50,697 bases of DNA from Edaphobacter aggregans DSM 19364 (GTDB lineage Bacteria; Acidobacteriota; Terriglobia; Terriglobales; Acidobacteriaceae), in contig NZ_JQKI01000047.1 in NCBI RefSeq assembly GCF_000745965.1, positions 1 to 50,697 of the forward strand, given 5' to 3'. Position numbers and translations under genes: made by a program. The notes beneath the pieces are model-generated. The model saw only the letters and a program-made list of their open reading frames with translations. It did no database searches and had not been told where the DNA came from. Shown here one piece after another: positions 8,623 to 17,367 of this stretch; within the stretch, counting starts at the first letter, position 1; each line of letters begins with the position of its first letter.

Positions 8623-11214
8623 ATGGACCGGAACCTGAGTTCCGCTGCTGCCATAACCTTTCAAGCCCGCCATCGGCGCGGAACCTTCCTGTTTCTTGCT
8701 GTCGCACTGTGGTTGTCGCCCCTGTTTGGCGTCGCACAGGTCGTGCCGAAAACTGGTCAGATTACCGGAGACGTCAGGGATCCGGCTCGGGCGGCGGTAG
8801 TCGGCGCGAACGTCGTTCTCAAGGATTTGCAGGGGATAGTGAAAGCTACAACCGTTTCCGATGGCGACGGCGTGTACACATTCCCATCGATCCAGCCAGG
8901 TTCGTATGTTGTTGAGGTCGACGCTAAAGGTTTCAAGCACGCCGTGAGCCCCAAACTCGAAGTCGCGGCGAGCCAGCTCGTGCGTTTCGATTGCGATTTT
9001 GTTTTGGCCGAGGTCCTAGAGAATGTCACTGTCTTGGCCGACGTCGAAAACGCCTATCGCGTGGAAGCCGTGAGTGCGGGCGGACCGCTCGGAACGACCC
9101 CAATCGTCAACCTTCCGTACACGGTTAATGTGATTTCGCGTCAGTTGATCGACGATACGCAGTCGAGGAATTTCAAAGAAGCCGCCAAGTATCTGCCGCT
9201 GGTGTCGTTCCAGGAGATGCAGGGGCCGGAGGTGATACGCCCGGCAACCCGCGGGATGCAGGGGAGCAACATGCAGAACGACCGCAAGGACGGAATGGGA
9301 TTCGCGGTCACCACGCCCTCCGCCATGGAGGAGTACGAGCAGATCGAGGTCGTCAGCGGCGTGGGCGCCCCGCTTTATGGTCCTGCCAACCCTTCGGGCA
9401 CGTTCAATTTCATCACCAAAAGGCCTGCAGAAGTGCCCTTACACGAAGTCGAATTGGGCTATGAGAGCAATAGCGTCGGTACCGTTCACATGGACCTGGG
9501 CGACCGCGTCGGCAAGAAGAAGATCTTCGGCTACCGCATGAATCTGGTAGTGGCCGAGGGGGGCGGGTACGTCACAGCGAGTCAACTCCGGCGCCAGTTG
9601 GCTGCGGGGGCGGTCGATGTACGTCCGTGGGCGCACACCGTCTTCGAAGGTAATTACAGTTATTACAACCTGTTTCAATACGGTTACCCGGGCTGGTTCG
9701 CCTACGCGCCGACGACGACTCCGACTTCCGTGCCGGGCTCCAAAAGTATTCTGTTGGCGGAGCAGGCGCCCGATCCGACCATCAGGGGGTATGGTCAGTC
9801 CTTCTCAGGCGTAGACCTTACGTCCTATATCGGGGAGGTGCGAGTGAAGCACGACTTCAACTCGACTTGGCATCTTGTGGTCGGAGGTTTGGACCAGCTC
9901 TCGAATCGGGGCATCACCACGGCGGTCAACCAGCTCATCGACAACAACGGGAATTACAAAAGTTATGACGCCAATGCCTTCTCTTCGCTGGCCCCGCGCT
10001 TCCGCGTATACAGCGATTTGTTATACGTGACGGGCCGGTTCAAGACAGGCCCGCTCCTGCACGATGTGGTGATCGGGAGCACTGGTTACCGGTTCGCGAC
10101 CTATTCACTGGTTACCAGCCCTCCTAAGACGGCGCTATGCACCTCCAACACCCCGCAAGGTGTGTGCCAGGCCAGCATCGCCCATCCTCTGGTTTTCGTG
10201 GCACCTCCGGGCGGCACCACCCCAGCGACGGCCGTTTATGAGTCCAGCGTCATCCACCAACAGGGATTCAGCCTTGCCGACACGATCACGCTTTCCAGAC
10301 AGTGGTTAGTGCGGCTAGCCGCCAGCCAGGACTGGACCTGGACCGATAGTTATGCAGACAACGCGGCCACCAAGTTTGTCCGGACCTGGATTGGCGGCTA
10401 CGTGAGCCAAGGCGTCAGCCCCTCCGCGAGCATCCTGTTTAAACCCAGGAGCAGCATGACCATTTACGGAACGTTTGCCCAAAGCATTCAGCCGCCGGAT
10501 GTCGCTGCGGCAAACAGCGGCAGCACCATCGTCGTCAACGCCAACCAGGCGCTGCCTCCTTACCGGAGTAAGGAAGGAGAGATTGGCTACAAATTAAAGG
10601 TGCGCAGACTCGATTTTTCAACTGCTCTGTTCCGTATCGACCGGCCCTTTGCAAACTATGTCGTTGGTGTGGTTAGTCCGGTCTGTGGAACACAATCGGG
10701 AACAAGCAATTGCGTTCAACTCGAGATTACGGGCACCCAGCGCAACTACGGCGTGGAAGCGATGCTCTCAGGCAGGATCTTTCAAAGCCTTATGCTAACG
10801 GGCGGACTGACAGTCCTGAACCCGAAACTTACTGACACGGGTATTCCGGCCACCAACAACAAACATTTTGTAGGGATACCAGATTACAAGTCCAATATCT
10901 TGGCGGAATACAGGTTGCGGGCGTTGGCCGGCGTCTATCTGAATTTCGACTGGCAGCACGTGGGACGCCGCCCGATCGATGACATAAATAGCACTTACAC
11001 GCCGCAATACAACGTATTTGATCTCGGTATGCGATACACGACCGAACTAGTGGGAAAGGTGACCACATTTCGGTTCACCGCGAATAATATCTCGAACGTG
11101 CACTACTGGTCGACGTTGGGGCCGGGAAGCATCACGGGACAAAGCACCGGCAGCTATCTGGGGCACCTCGGCGAACCGTTTGTGGTGAACGCCTCGGTGC
11201 GAATCGATTTCTAG
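8623..11214 (+). CDS. TonB-dependent outer-membrane receptor, probable oxyanion/metal uptake
   Basis: An 863-residue TonB receptor from the ATG at 8623, behind a GAGG Shine-Dalgarno. A signal peptide (TFLFLAVALWLSPLFGVAQ) is followed by a carboxypeptidase-like regulatory domain (about residues 46-130, GQITGDVRDPARAAVVGANVV...). Then come a plug domain (VNLPYTVNVISRQLIDD, TRGMQG, VVSGVGAPLYGPANPSGTFNFITKRP) and a 22-strand type barrel ending FVVNASVRIDF. The plug resembles the siderophore-receptor class. The next gene encodes a WtpA-like tungstate/molybdate binder, and tupABC is divergent, so transport of tungstate or molybdate (free or chelated) is my inference. Confidence 0.88.
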   Translation: MDRNLSSAAAITFQARHRRGTFLFLAVALWLSPLFGVAQVVPKTGQITGDVRDPARAAVVGANVVLKDLQGIVKATTVSDGDGVYTFPSIQPGSYVVEVDAKGFKHAVSPKLEVAASQLVRFDCDFVLAEVLENVTVLADVENAYRVEAVSAGGPLGTTPIVNLPYTVNVISRQLIDDTQSRNFKEAAKYLPLVSFQEMQGPEVIRPATRGMQGSNMQNDRKDGMGFAVTTPSAMEEYEQIEVVSGVGAPLYGPANPSGTFNFITKRPAEVPLHEVELGYESNSVGTVHMDLGDRVGKKKIFGYRMNLVVAEGGGYVTASQLRRQLAAGAVDVRPWAHTVFEGNYSYYNLFQYGYPGWFAYAPTTTPTSVPGSKSILLAEQAPDPTIRGYGQSFSGVDLTSYIGEVRVKHDFNSTWHLVVGGLDQLSNRGITTAVNQLIDNNGNYKSYDANAFSSLAPRFRVYSDLLYVTGRFKTGPLLHDVVIGSTGYRFATYSLVTSPPKTALCTSNTPQGVCQASIAHPLVFVAPPGGTTPATAVYESSVIHQQGFSLADTITLSRQWLVRLAASQDWTWTDSYADNAATKFVRTWIGGYVSQGVSPSASILFKPRSSMTIYGTFAQSIQPPDVAAANSGSTIVVNANQALPPYRSKEGEIGYKLKVRRLDFSTALFRIDRPFANYVVGVVSPVCGTQSGTSNCVQLEITGTQRNYGVEAMLSGRIFQSLMLTGGLTVLNPKLTDTGIPATNNKHFVGIPDYKSNILAEYRLRALAGVYLNFDWQHVGRRPIDDINSTYTPQYNVFDLGMRYTTELVGKVTTFRFTANNISNVHYWSTLGPGSITGQSTGSYLGHLGEPFVVNASVRIDF

Positions 11215-11249
11215 CCGGAGTGGATGTGGGGTCGCTTGGAACGAATCAT

Positions 11250-12332
11250 ATGCGGGGAAAAATCATGCTGCACGTCTGGGAATACGGACTTCGATCGATT
11301 CTTCTGATGCTCTTTTTGGCGCCGACCGCCGTCGCTCAAACTACAGGATGCGTCCCAATGACCAACCAGCAGCTAATCATCTATCGGGCCGGTAGTCTGA
11401 CGCGCGCGTTCACACCGCTTGTGGCCGCGTTTACATGTCAAACGGGAATCCAGGTCAAGGACATGGCGATGGGCAGTGTGGATGCGGCCCGGCAGATCAC
11501 CGCAGGAGGCCAGCCGGCCGATCTTTACGCGCCGGCGGACTACATGGACATCGATCTGTTTCTGAAGCCTGCCGGATATGCCGATTTCAACATCGTGTTC
11601 GCCCAGGGCAAGATGGTTCTTGCATATTCCGCAAATAGTGTCGGTGAAAAGAAATTACCCCCGATCGTCGCACCGGCTAGTCAGCCGTTCCATCCCCCGG
11701 ATTCCATTCCCAATGCGGCCCCGGAATGGTATTCGATCCTGGCCATGCCTGGAGTTGTCATCGGGGGAGGACACCCCTTTCTCGATCCGGGCGCATATCG
11801 GGCGGATATGATCTTCCAGTTGGCACAAGAGTATTACCATGTGCCCAACCTTTACAACAACCTGCTCAAGCACCTGATGATTCCCGGGCCGGGTAATACG
11901 GGCTCTGCTCTCGGCAAGCAATTCGATTTTCAGCTCACTTACGAACACAATGCCCAGGCGAGCGCGAGCAAAGATCCTGACATACGGTACGTCAACCTGC
12001 CTGATGAGATCAATCTGTCTGACGCTGCAAAGAACACCTGGTACGGGCAACACGCATCGATTGTTCTGCCGGGACTGGGAACCCCCGGGAGCGCACGGAC
12101 GGTAGCAGTCTCGGCTAGCCGAGTGGCATGGGGAATCTGCATACTGAAGAAGGCTCCCCACCCCGAGGCCGCTGTTCGATTCCTCCAGCTTCTGTTGGGT
12201 CGCACTGGGACTGATCTGCTAAGAGAGAACGGCCCCGCACCGATTTCTCCGGCGCTTGTCAGCCGCGATGATTTCCGCCGCATTCCTGAATCGATCCGGC
12301 CTCTCGTTAAGGAGAGCAAAAGCGCAGAGTAG
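11250..12332 (+). CDS. wtpA: WtpA/ModA-like tungstate/molybdate-binding protein
   Basis: About 360 residues with an N-terminal signal segment ending TAVAQTTG. It carries the WtpA pattern: LIIYRAGSLTRAFTPLVAAF, then GSVDAARQITAGGQPADLYAPADYMDID, then YADFNIVFAQGKMVLAYS. This family binds tungstate and molybdate very tightly. No permease or ATPase of its own is nearby, so it may hand over to TupB/TupC or act as a periplasmic store. Start codon: ATG at 11250; a GTG at 11220 or ATG at 11265 are alternatives. It follows the TonB receptor by 35 bp and is probably cotranscribed. Confidence 0.85.
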   Translation: MRGKIMLHVWEYGLRSILLMLFLAPTAVAQTTGCVPMTNQQLIIYRAGSLTRAFTPLVAAFTCQTGIQVKDMAMGSVDAARQITAGGQPADLYAPADYMDIDLFLKPAGYADFNIVFAQGKMVLAYSANSVGEKKLPPIVAPASQPFHPPDSIPNAAPEWYSILAMPGVVIGGGHPFLDPGAYRADMIFQLAQEYYHVPNLYNNLLKHLMIPGPGNTGSALGKQFDFQLTYEHNAQASASKDPDIRYVNLPDEINLSDAAKNTWYGQHASIVLPGLGTPGSARTVAVSASRVAWGICILKKAPHPEAAVRFLQLLLGRTGTDLLRENGPAPISPALVSRDDFRRIPESIRPLVKESKSAE

Positions 12333-12395
12333 TCTCCCTTGTGGCGTGCGAAAGACGATCTTCCGCGCGCGTTAGGCTGAAAGCGCCAGGGCCAT

Positions 12396-14318
12396 TCAGA
12401 TCACGACCTTTCCCGTCTCTTCGACTTCGTAACCGCCCATGGCGCATATCTGTTGGCGGAACGCGGCGGACTGGAGCAGGTCCAGCAGCACCCGCACGTT
12501 CTCGCCTTCCATTAGTTCTGTGGGGATCACGAAATCGTAACGCTCGCGTGTGACCGGGATGAAATCCAGATCGAGCGCACGGGCAGAGGCCAGGATACCC
12601 AGGCCGGTGTCCGCGCCGCCCGATGCCACCGCCATCGCGATGTTCATGTGTGTGTACTCTTCGGAGCGGTAGCCGTTGATCGCGTCTGGAGCGATCTGCG
12701 CTTGGGACAACTCGTAATCGAGCAATACACGCGTTCCGGAACCGGATTGCCGATTCACGAACGTGACATCTGGACGAGCGAGATCACGAATCGAATGGAT
12801 TTGTTTGGGATTTCCCTTCGGAACCATCAATCCTTGCCAGCGGTGTACGACAGTGATTACGGTGACTGGCGTATTCGTCACGAAACGTGCGATGTACGGT
12901 GTGTTGTACTCGCCGGTTTCGGGATCGAGTAGATGGCAGCCGGCGAAGTGGGTGATGCGCTTGTCCACCGCGAGCAACCCGCCCATGCTGCCGACGTTTG
13001 TCGAAGAGATCGTCACTCGGCCTCCGGATTTTTCCTGGATGAGGCTGCGGAGAAGGTCCACTGTGAGGTCGTGGGAGCCGATGGCGATGAGCCGCTGATC
13101 GATGGATTCGGGCCGCACGAGCAGGTCGATGCGACGCACCTCACCTTCGGAACAACCGCTCAGTTCCGGCGGGATGCGCAGAATGCCGCCCGAGCGCACG
13201 ACGGACATCAAGGCTCCGGCCCCGCCTCCGACCGGGACGGCAACGACCCGTTCACCCACCTTTCCGAGAATCACGCGGACATGCTCCTCCTGTCCGGGTT
13301 TGGAAGGAATCTTCCGGCCGAGCACTGCTGGGATGCTTTCCGGCCCGGGATCCTGCACTCCCTGAAGTTGATATAACAGCGGCCGCACGAATTCGCGGAA
13401 GGCGATCATGGCGGATACTGGAAATCCCGGGACTCCAACTAAGGGGGTTCCGCGAACGTCCGCCAATAGCGTAGGTTTGCCCGGCATCAGCATAACGCCG
13501 TGGACCAACAGTTCACCCGCCTCGGAGAGCACCGTCGGGGTATGATCACGTGAGCCCGCGGACGATCCGGCGATGATCAGCAGCAGATCGTATCCCGCGC
13601 CGACTTCCGACTGCACGGCTTCCCGTATGCGGTCCGCGTTGTCCGGGACAATCTCGTGGATGATCGCATCGCCTCCGCATTCGGCGGCCATTGATGCGAG
13701 CATCTGTCCATTTACCTCGAGGATTGCGCCCGGTGGCATTGGGTTGGGCGCATCTTCCGGCCGGATAATCTCGTTTCCGGTCGGGATGATGAGGACGCGC
13801 GGGCGGCGCACGGCCTCGATATCCAGGATCCCCGCGGCAAGCACCGCGCTCTGATCGAATGGCCGCAAGACGTGAAGCGCGGGAATGAGGATTTCACCGC
13901 GAACGATGTCTTCTCCGGCCTTCCTCACGTTCTGCCATGGGTACACCGGCTCGCGGATTTCGAAATACCTGCCGGCTTCGGCGATCATCTCGACCATCAC
14001 GACGGCGTCCGTACCGGCCGGCAGCGGATCCCCTGTGTTCACTGCGATGGCTCCAGTGCCTGCCTCGAGCATAATTGCGCTCTCGGGAAGCGCGCCGAAC
14101 GTGTCCGCCGCCTTGACGGCGACCCCGTCCACTGCCGCGCCATGATAAGCAGGAACGGAGCGTGCTGCGATGACGGCCTTTGCCGCACGCCGCCCCAGGG
14201 CTTGTCGCACCGGTATTACTTCCGTAGGCAGCGGCCGATCAGCGAATCGTGAAAGAAAGATCTGCCGCGCTTCTGCTACCGGTTTCAAACTGCGATAAGT
14301 GCGTTGTTCCCGTTTCAT
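12396..14318 (-). CDS. MoeA fused to a periplasmic-binding-like domain
   Basis: A 640-residue protein. Residues 1 to about 400 are a complete MoeA, which inserts Mo or W into molybdopterin. They include PAYHGAAVDGVAVKA, NTGDPLPAGTDAVVMVE, PTGNEI, GSSAGSRDHT and GVPGFPVSAMIAFREFV. Residues about 415-640 are a substrate-binding-like domain (HDLTVDLLRSLIQE, NVGSMGGLLAVDKRITHFAGCHLLDPETGEYN, FVNRQSGSGTRVLLDYEL) of the kind seen in some MoeA and ModE-like proteins. This could sense or deliver the oxyanion. It lies 30 bp behind the other moeA, in the same operon. The start at 14318 has GGAG upstream. Confidence 0.9.
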   Translation of the reverse strand: MKREQRTYRSLKPVAEARQIFLSRFADRPLPTEVIPVRQALGRRAAKAVIAARSVPAYHGAAVDGVAVKAADTFGALPESAIMLEAGTGAIAVNTGDPLPAGTDAVVMVEMIAEAGRYFEIREPVYPWQNVRKAGEDIVRGEILIPALHVLRPFDQSAVLAAGILDIEAVRRPRVLIIPTGNEIIRPEDAPNPMPPGAILEVNGQMLASMAAECGGDAIIHEIVPDNADRIREAVQSEVGAGYDLLLIIAGSSAGSRDHTPTVLSEAGELLVHGVMLMPGKPTLLADVRGTPLVGVPGFPVSAMIAFREFVRPLLYQLQGVQDPGPESIPAVLGRKIPSKPGQEEHVRVILGKVGERVVAVPVGGGAGALMSVVRSGGILRIPPELSGCSEGEVRRIDLLVRPESIDQRLIAIGSHDLTVDLLRSLIQEKSGGRVTISSTNVGSMGGLLAVDKRITHFAGCHLLDPETGEYNTPYIARFVTNTPVTVITVVHRWQGLMVPKGNPKQIHSIRDLARPDVTFVNRQSGSGTRVLLDYELSQAQIAPDAINGYRSEEYTHMNIAMAVASGGADTGLGILASARALDLDFIPVTRERYDFVIPTELMEGENVRVLLDLLQSAAFRQQICAMGGYEVEETGKVVI

Positions 14319-14348
14319 CCGCTCCTTCTAAATGAAGACCACTTCGAC

Positions 14349-15590
14349 CTACATGAGAACCACTTCAACGGCTTCACCGGCGCTGAGGCCTTCCGCTTGC
14401 GACGGAATAACCAACAAACCATCCGCGCGCACCATGGTCGACAACATGGACGACTTGCCGAATACGGGATGGACGTCGCATCGGCCCTCGGAGTCGGGCA
14501 CGAGTCTCACCCGCACGTACTCCTCGAGCCCTATCGTGGAGTGCATGGAAGTTGCCAATCGGCCAGTCACCCGAGTGCCCAGCGGCCCTTTTTTCAGCGG
14601 CCCGCCTTGCAGATACTCGAGTAGCGGCGCGAGGAATACGTGGGCGACGATCAACGCCGACACAGGATGCCCCGGCAGATCGACGATAGCCTTGTTGTCG
14701 CGCCGGGCAAACAACGCAGGTTTCCCTGGCCGGATCGCGATCCCATGGGCCAGAATTTCGATACGTGGGAGCGCCGAGAGGACGTCCACAACCAAGTCAC
14801 GCATGCCGACGGAGCTGCCGCCCGAGAGGACCACGACGTCGTGATGTTCCAGCGCGCACTCGATTGTGCGGCGCAGCGCCGACTCATTGTCCGGCACGAT
14901 GGGGAGGAGGGTTCCCTCGGCTCCGCACGCTCGCACGAGGGCGGCGATGGAGTGGCCGTTAGCATCGCGAATCTGGCCGGGACCGGGTTTGCACTCTACT
15001 GGGACGATCTCATCACCGGTTGAAATTACGGCGACCCGGAGATGTCGAAACACCGATACTTCCCTGATCCCCAACGCTGCGAGGAATCCGACCTCCTGCG
15101 CACGGACGCGCCTGCCGGATAGCAGAACCGGCGTGCCTTTCCGTGCATCTTCGCCCTGGTCAAGCACGTTTGCCCTAAGCGTCACCGGCTTCGCTACTTC
15201 GATGTGTGATGAATCAACGCGGTCTGTGTACTCCACCATGACCACGGCGTCCACCCCGGCGGGCAGAAATCCGCCGGTTGGAATCTGAACCGCCGAGCCC
15301 GGCTCGACCGCGATCTCTGGTTGCTTGCCCATTTCGACGGCGCCGCTGACGCGCAGGAGCGCCGGCAGAGAATCGGATGCTCCGAAGGTGTCGTTCGCCT
15401 TGACCGCGTATCCGTCCACTGTGGAACGGGGGCGTTCCGGCAGATCCTCAGGAGAGAGAACGTCTTCCGCCAGGTATCGTCCGATGGCGTTGTCAATTGA
15501 GATCCGCTCCGCTGACACTCGTGGAAAGGTGCCAAGCCGGCGCCGCAGCTCGTCGCTGGTTACGACCTCCAAAAACTCGGTCATCGCCAT
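14349..15590 (-). CDS. moeA: Molybdopterin molybdenumtransferase MoeA
   Basis: 413 residues from the ATG at 15590, which has AGGAG six bases upstream. It is a complete MoeA: RSTVDGYAVKANDTFGAS, QIPTGGFLPAGVDAVVMVEYTD, VAVISTGDEIVPVE, SGGSSVGMRDLVVDVL and DLPGHPVSALIVAHVFL. Two MoeA proteins side by side are known from organisms that use both Mo and W, so one may be metal-specific; which one is not clear from sequence. A strong sigma54 promoter match lies 57-72 bp upstream. Confidence 0.93.
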   Translation of the reverse strand: MAMTEFLEVVTSDELRRRLGTFPRVSAERISIDNAIGRYLAEDVLSPEDLPERPRSTVDGYAVKANDTFGASDSLPALLRVSGAVEMGKQPEIAVEPGSAVQIPTGGFLPAGVDAVVMVEYTDRVDSSHIEVAKPVTLRANVLDQGEDARKGTPVLLSGRRVRAQEVGFLAALGIREVSVFRHLRVAVISTGDEIVPVECKPGPGQIRDANGHSIAALVRACGAEGTLLPIVPDNESALRRTIECALEHHDVVVLSGGSSVGMRDLVVDVLSALPRIEILAHGIAIRPGKPALFARRDNKAIVDLPGHPVSALIVAHVFLAPLLEYLQGGPLKKGPLGTRVTGRLATSMHSTIGLEEYVRVRLVPDSEGRCDVHPVFGKSSMLSTMVRADGLLVIPSQAEGLSAGEAVEVVLM

Positions 15591-15646
15591 GCTCCTGGAC
15601 GACGCCGGAGCATGGCACGATTCGGCTGTATCATGCCGATGGTAAG

Positions 15647-15662
15647 TGCAATTTCGTAGCCA
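15647..15662 (-). promoter_or_regulatory. Sigma54 promoter for moeA operon
   Basis: Read leftward: TGGCTACGAAATTGCA. GG and GC of the -24 and -12 elements are exactly 12 bp apart, and TTGCA is a perfect -12 box. Transcription would start near 15636, 46 nt before the moeA ATG. A single TTCTGGGGCA (minus strand, 15702-15711), close to the enhancer box found elsewhere in the window, lies 40 bp upstream. Confidence 0.65.
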
Positions 15663-15733
15663 TAACTGATGGGATATTTGCGGACGATAAGCGCACTGCA
15701 CTGCCCCAGAATGGTCAATTGAAATTTCATCGA

Positions 15734-16129
15734 TTACTCGTGAGGCCGGTTATCGTTGCCAACGTAAGGGCGCGAAGCCAGCGCTGCTACATGCGCCTCG
15801 ACCTCGGTCAAATCGATCGGCTTGGCAATATATGAATCAAAGCCGGCCGCAATCGCTCGTTCGCGGTCGCCGATCATGGCGCTGGCGGTCACGGCAACGA
15901 CTGGCAGGTTCCGGAAACGGCTGTCGTTCCGCAACTCCCGAATGACTCCGAACCCGTCTTGCAGGGGCATCTGCAAATCCAGGAACACCAGCTCGGGTAG
16001 GCCCCCGTGAATCAGGTCCAGTGCATCGCGGCCGTTAACTGCTTCCAGAATGACGTGGCCCGATTGTTCCAGCACCTCTCTCATCAGTTCACGGCTGAAG
16101 GCGTTGTCGTCAGCCACAAGAATGGTCAT
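15734..16129 (-). CDS. Stand-alone response-regulator receiver protein
   Basis: A 131-residue receiver domain with no output domain: acidic pocket DDN near the start, phosphorylation site in VFLDLQMPLQDG, conserved T/A region (VAVTASAM) and Lys in YIAKPIDL. Its ATG overlaps the kinase stop by 4 bp, so the pair is translationally coupled. It probably works as a phosphate relay or competes with the sigma54 activator for phosphate from the kinase. A broken 5' copy of a very similar gene lies near 47.6 kb. Confidence 0.93.
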   Translation of the reverse strand: MTILVADDNAFSRELMREVLEQSGHVILEAVNGRDALDLIHGGLPELVFLDLQMPLQDGFGVIRELRNDSRFRNLPVVAVTASAMIGDRERAIAAGFDSYIAKPIDLTEVEAHVAALASRPYVGNDNRPHE

Positions 16130-17343
16130 CGAACCGGGTCCCTGCTACCAGGCATCGTCAAATGGAATTGACTTCCCTTACCGGGCTCACTCTCCACCCA
16201 AATCTTGCCTCCATGCTGTTCAACAAGGAGCCTGGTTATCGAGAGGCCGAGTCCGGTCCCTTCGCATACGTGCTGTGTGGGGGTCAGATACCGGTGGAAG
16301 ACCTCAAAAATCTTCTCGTTTTCTTCGGGCGGTATACCGATTCCTGTATCGATCACGGAGATATGAATAACGGATCCATTCGCTCTTGAAACCAGACGAA
16401 CACTGCCCTTCGCTGGAGTGAATTTGATCGCGTTGCTCAGCAGGTTATAGAGCACTTGCCTCACGCGAAGGCGATCCGCATGGAGCGTCAGGTCGACGCT
16501 AAGATCGGTCGTGAGGTCAATCTCCTTTGCAGCGGCTAACGGCCTAAGCGTCGAAAGCACCTCGTCGACCGCAACACTCAAGGAAAAGCTTTCAAATTTC
16601 AGGTCCAGACACCCCGCTTCAATCTTTGAAATATCGAGAATGTCATCAACCAAGGAAAGGAGGTGCCTAGAACTCTCCTTCACGTTCCCCACAAAGCGCT
16701 CCTGCTTCTGCGTAAGTGGACCGGCGGTCTGCCTCGCCAGAAGGTCGGCGAACCCCACAATGGCGTTCAGAGGCGTTCGCAGTTCGTGGCTCATCGTTGT
16801 GAGAAAGTTGCTCTTCAGCCGATCGGCCTTCTCGACCTGCCGGTTGCGAACCTCCAGTTCTGAATTGATCACCGCCAGGTCACGCGTGCGCTGTTCAAGG
16901 CTGAGATTCAGATTTCTTATCTCTTCTTCCGCCAATCTGCGATCGGTCACATCACGAATGGCACACACGACAGACCCGCCGGTCTCGCCTTCAAAGGGGC
17001 TGATGTTGATGTCCACTGCGAATTCTGTTCCATCCGCGCGGACCGCACGTAAGTCCAGTCCGGACCCCATCGGGCGAATCACGGAGTGGGCGCGGTACTG
17101 TTCGCGGTGTGCAGGGTGACGTCCTCGAAAGCGTTCCGGCATCAGCATCTCCACTGATTTGCCTAGGAGTTCTTCTCGCCGGTAGCCGAACATCTTCTCT
17201 ACCTGGGAATTCAGGAGGACGATCCGGCCTGAGTCATCCACCTCAACGATTCCGTCCGGGGCAGCCTCCAGCAGTCTCCAGTAGCGGTTGTTCGCAACGG
17301 GCCTACTCCCCAGCGAGCTCGATTTGGCAATGTCTTCCTTCAT
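16126..17343 (-). CDS. PAS-domain sensor histidine kinase, soluble
   Basis: 405 residues. A PAS domain (about 20-140: WRLLEAAPDGIVEVDDSGRIVLLNSQVEKMFGY) is followed by a short coiled coil, a HisKA domain with the phospho-acceptor His in MSHELRTPLNAIVGFADLL, and an HATPase domain (NLLSNAIKFT, DTGIGIPPEE, EGTGLGLSI). There is no signal peptide or membrane helix, so it senses a cytoplasmic cue, perhaps redox or ligand binding by the PAS domain. It lies between the sigma54 activator (24 bp upstream) and the lone receiver, so the three genes form one signalling operon. Confidence 0.95.
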   Translation of the reverse strand: MKEDIAKSSSLGSRPVANNRYWRLLEAAPDGIVEVDDSGRIVLLNSQVEKMFGYRREELLGKSVEMLMPERFRGRHPAHREQYRAHSVIRPMGSGLDLRAVRADGTEFAVDINISPFEGETGGSVVCAIRDVTDRRLAEEEIRNLNLSLEQRTRDLAVINSELEVRNRQVEKADRLKSNFLTTMSHELRTPLNAIVGFADLLARQTAGPLTQKQERFVGNVKESSRHLLSLVDDILDISKIEAGCLDLKFESFSLSVAVDEVLSTLRPLAAAKEIDLTTDLSVDLTLHADRLRVRQVLYNLLSNAIKFTPAKGSVRLVSRANGSVIHISVIDTGIGIPPEENEKIFEVFHRYLTPTQHVCEGTGLGLSITRLLVEQHGGKIWVESEPGKGSQFHLTMPGSRDPVR

Positions 17344-17367
17344 GACTCCATCGCGGTTACATGCTGC

